Shown: piece by piece, positions 23,351-23,847 of the stretch
Layout: each line of letters starts with the position of its first letter
How positions within the stretch are numbered: the first letter of the stretch is position 1
Source: an uncultured Clostridia bacterium
Lineage (GTDB): Bacteria > Bacillota > Clostridia > Christensenellales > UBA3700
DNA length: 23,847 nucleotides
Assembly (NCBI GenBank): GCA_937880755.1
Contig: CALGRX010000011.1
Location: forward strand, 1-23,847
Direction: 5' to 3'
Made by a program: the position numbers and the translations under genes
The notes under the pieces: generated by a model
Told to the model about the DNA's origin: nothing
The model's input: only the letters and a program-made list of their open reading frames with translations
The model's database searches: none

Positions 23351-23629
23351 CGATTTTACATAATAAAATATAAGAACATTTTTAGAATAATCCAATACTA
23401 AATTCACCAGAATTTTTACAACTCAACAAACTCATATTTTTTATCAGTTATACTTAATCGAGTTTGCAGCATAAAATTATCCAAAATTTATAATCATTTG
23501 GATTCAATTTCCACCCAGATAAACAATCATTACCAATCCAAAAAATTGTAAATACAGAACATTTGCCTAACAAAACTAGCATAACCCGGCACAATACAAT
23601 ATCGTTTGTGGCTCGCAAAAATTCCCTAT
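23351..23629. other. Gene-free AT-rich stretch between 16S terminator and peptidase gene
   Basis: No supported gene, tRNA or rRNA is seen. In particular there is no start of 23S rRNA and no tRNA-Ile or tRNA-Ala such as often follow 16S. One 77-codon frame crosses the region but starts at TTG without a ribosome binding site and includes the rRNA terminator, so it is not called. Confidence 0.6.
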
Positions 23630-23657
23630 AAAACAAAACAAGTAGGATTGCTCCTAC
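23630..23657 (-). terminator. Rho-independent terminator of the 16S rRNA transcript
   Basis: On the minus strand GTAGGA (23652-23657), a GCAA tetraloop of GNRA type (23648-23651) and TCCTAC (23642-23647) are followed by TTGTTTTGTTTT (23641-23630). It lies about 140 nt past the 16S 3' end, with no gene in between, so the 16S transcript appears to stop here. Confidence 0.72.
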
Positions 23658-23685
23658 CATCAAAAAGAAAAATATAATAAACACC

Positions 23686-23794
23686 AACTAAAACAGAGTA
23701 AAAAGATAAGCAGTTGATTTATACTCTTAGAACAAGTTCCTCGAGTGACTGACTATTGTCAGCCTCGACTAGATGTAGCTATAAGCTACTCCTT
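23686..23794 (-). other. 16S rRNA trailer with hairpins and processing-stem strand
   Basis: Reading from the 16S 3' end, the trailer folds into GTAGCT/AGCTAC (23775-23789), then a TCGAG/CTCGA stem (23741-23745 with 23764-23768) enclosing CTGAC/GTCAG (23749-23762), then a small GAAC/GTTC hairpin (23730-23739). It then carries GCTTATC and TTTTTACTCTGTTTTAGTT (23711-23686, minus), complementary to the 16S leader at 147-176. The pairing strand is the expected 3' side of the pre-16S processing stem. Confidence 0.65.

Positions 23795-23847
<53 letters not shown>

Noticed and set aside
23454..23687. 77-residue hydrophobic ORF on minus just after the 16S trailer
   Set aside because: It starts at TTG, has no ribosome binding site, and its first codons overlap the GNRA-loop terminator of the 16S transcript. 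Likely a chance ORF in AT-rich DNA.
23454..23794. Search for tRNA or 23S rRNA start after the 16S 3' end
   Set aside because: No tRNA cloverleaf ends and no conserved 23S 5' sequence were found; only small hairpins are present.

Overview
The window reads as chromosomal DNA of a low-GC Gram-positive bacterium, most likely an uncultivated member of the Clostridia. Support: Firmicutes-type 16S rRNA ends with a standard anti-Shine-Dalgarno, good GGAGG-type ribosome binding sites, sigma-A promoters, the walJ-(protease)-rlmH and pth-mfd-(PrsA-like) gene orders known from Bacilli and Clostridia, and formate-THF ligase. Both ends of the window lie inside 16S rRNA genes in the same orientation (minus): the 5' end of one copy at the left, the 3' end of another (or the same) copy at the right. 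This is what a contig broken at rRNA repeats looks like.

Layout, left to right. (1) 1-606: 16S 5' end (minus) with a strong rRNA promoter and a structured leader, then AT-rich gene-free DNA. (2) 607-4760: a membrane-anchored WG-repeat protein (minus), divergent from two short-chain dehydrogenase/epimerase genes (plus). The first SDR carries a C-terminal zinc-finger-like domain. (3) 4902-7619: a NUDIX ADP-ribose pyrophosphatase and a PrsA/SurA-like lipoprotein, both minus. (4) 7703-15365: a tightly overlapping minus-strand operon, read in order walJ-like hydrolase, CPBP protease, rlmH, M14 carboxypeptidase, tadA, pth, mfd. Its promoter lies so close to the first ATG that the mRNA should be leaderless or nearly so. 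(5) 15470-18775: fhs-glnS operon (minus) with its own promoter and terminator. (6) 18901-20893: a membrane-anchored sialidase-like protein (plus) facing a YhcH/NanQ-family gene (minus), a possible sialic-acid module. (7) 21039-23302: an eight-helix membrane protein with duplicated halves, and upstream of it a secreted C39-like cysteine peptidase. The peptidase reading frame is split exactly at an A-AAA-AAG slippery heptamer. (8) 23303-23847: gene-free DNA, a terminator, a structured trailer and the 3' end of 16S rRNA.

Most genes are housekeeping: translation quality and rRNA/tRNA modification (glnS, tadA, pth, rlmH), transcription-coupled repair (mfd), one-carbon metabolism (fhs) and cell-envelope care (WalJ-like, CPBP, M14, foldase). 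The most unusual signals are: a 16S rRNA gene transcribed alone, with leader and trailer complementary to each other and a terminator instead of a 23S gene; the split peptidase; the SDR-zinc finger fusion; and the leaderless walJ operon. No CRISPR array, tRNA gene, insertion sequence or phage gene was seen.
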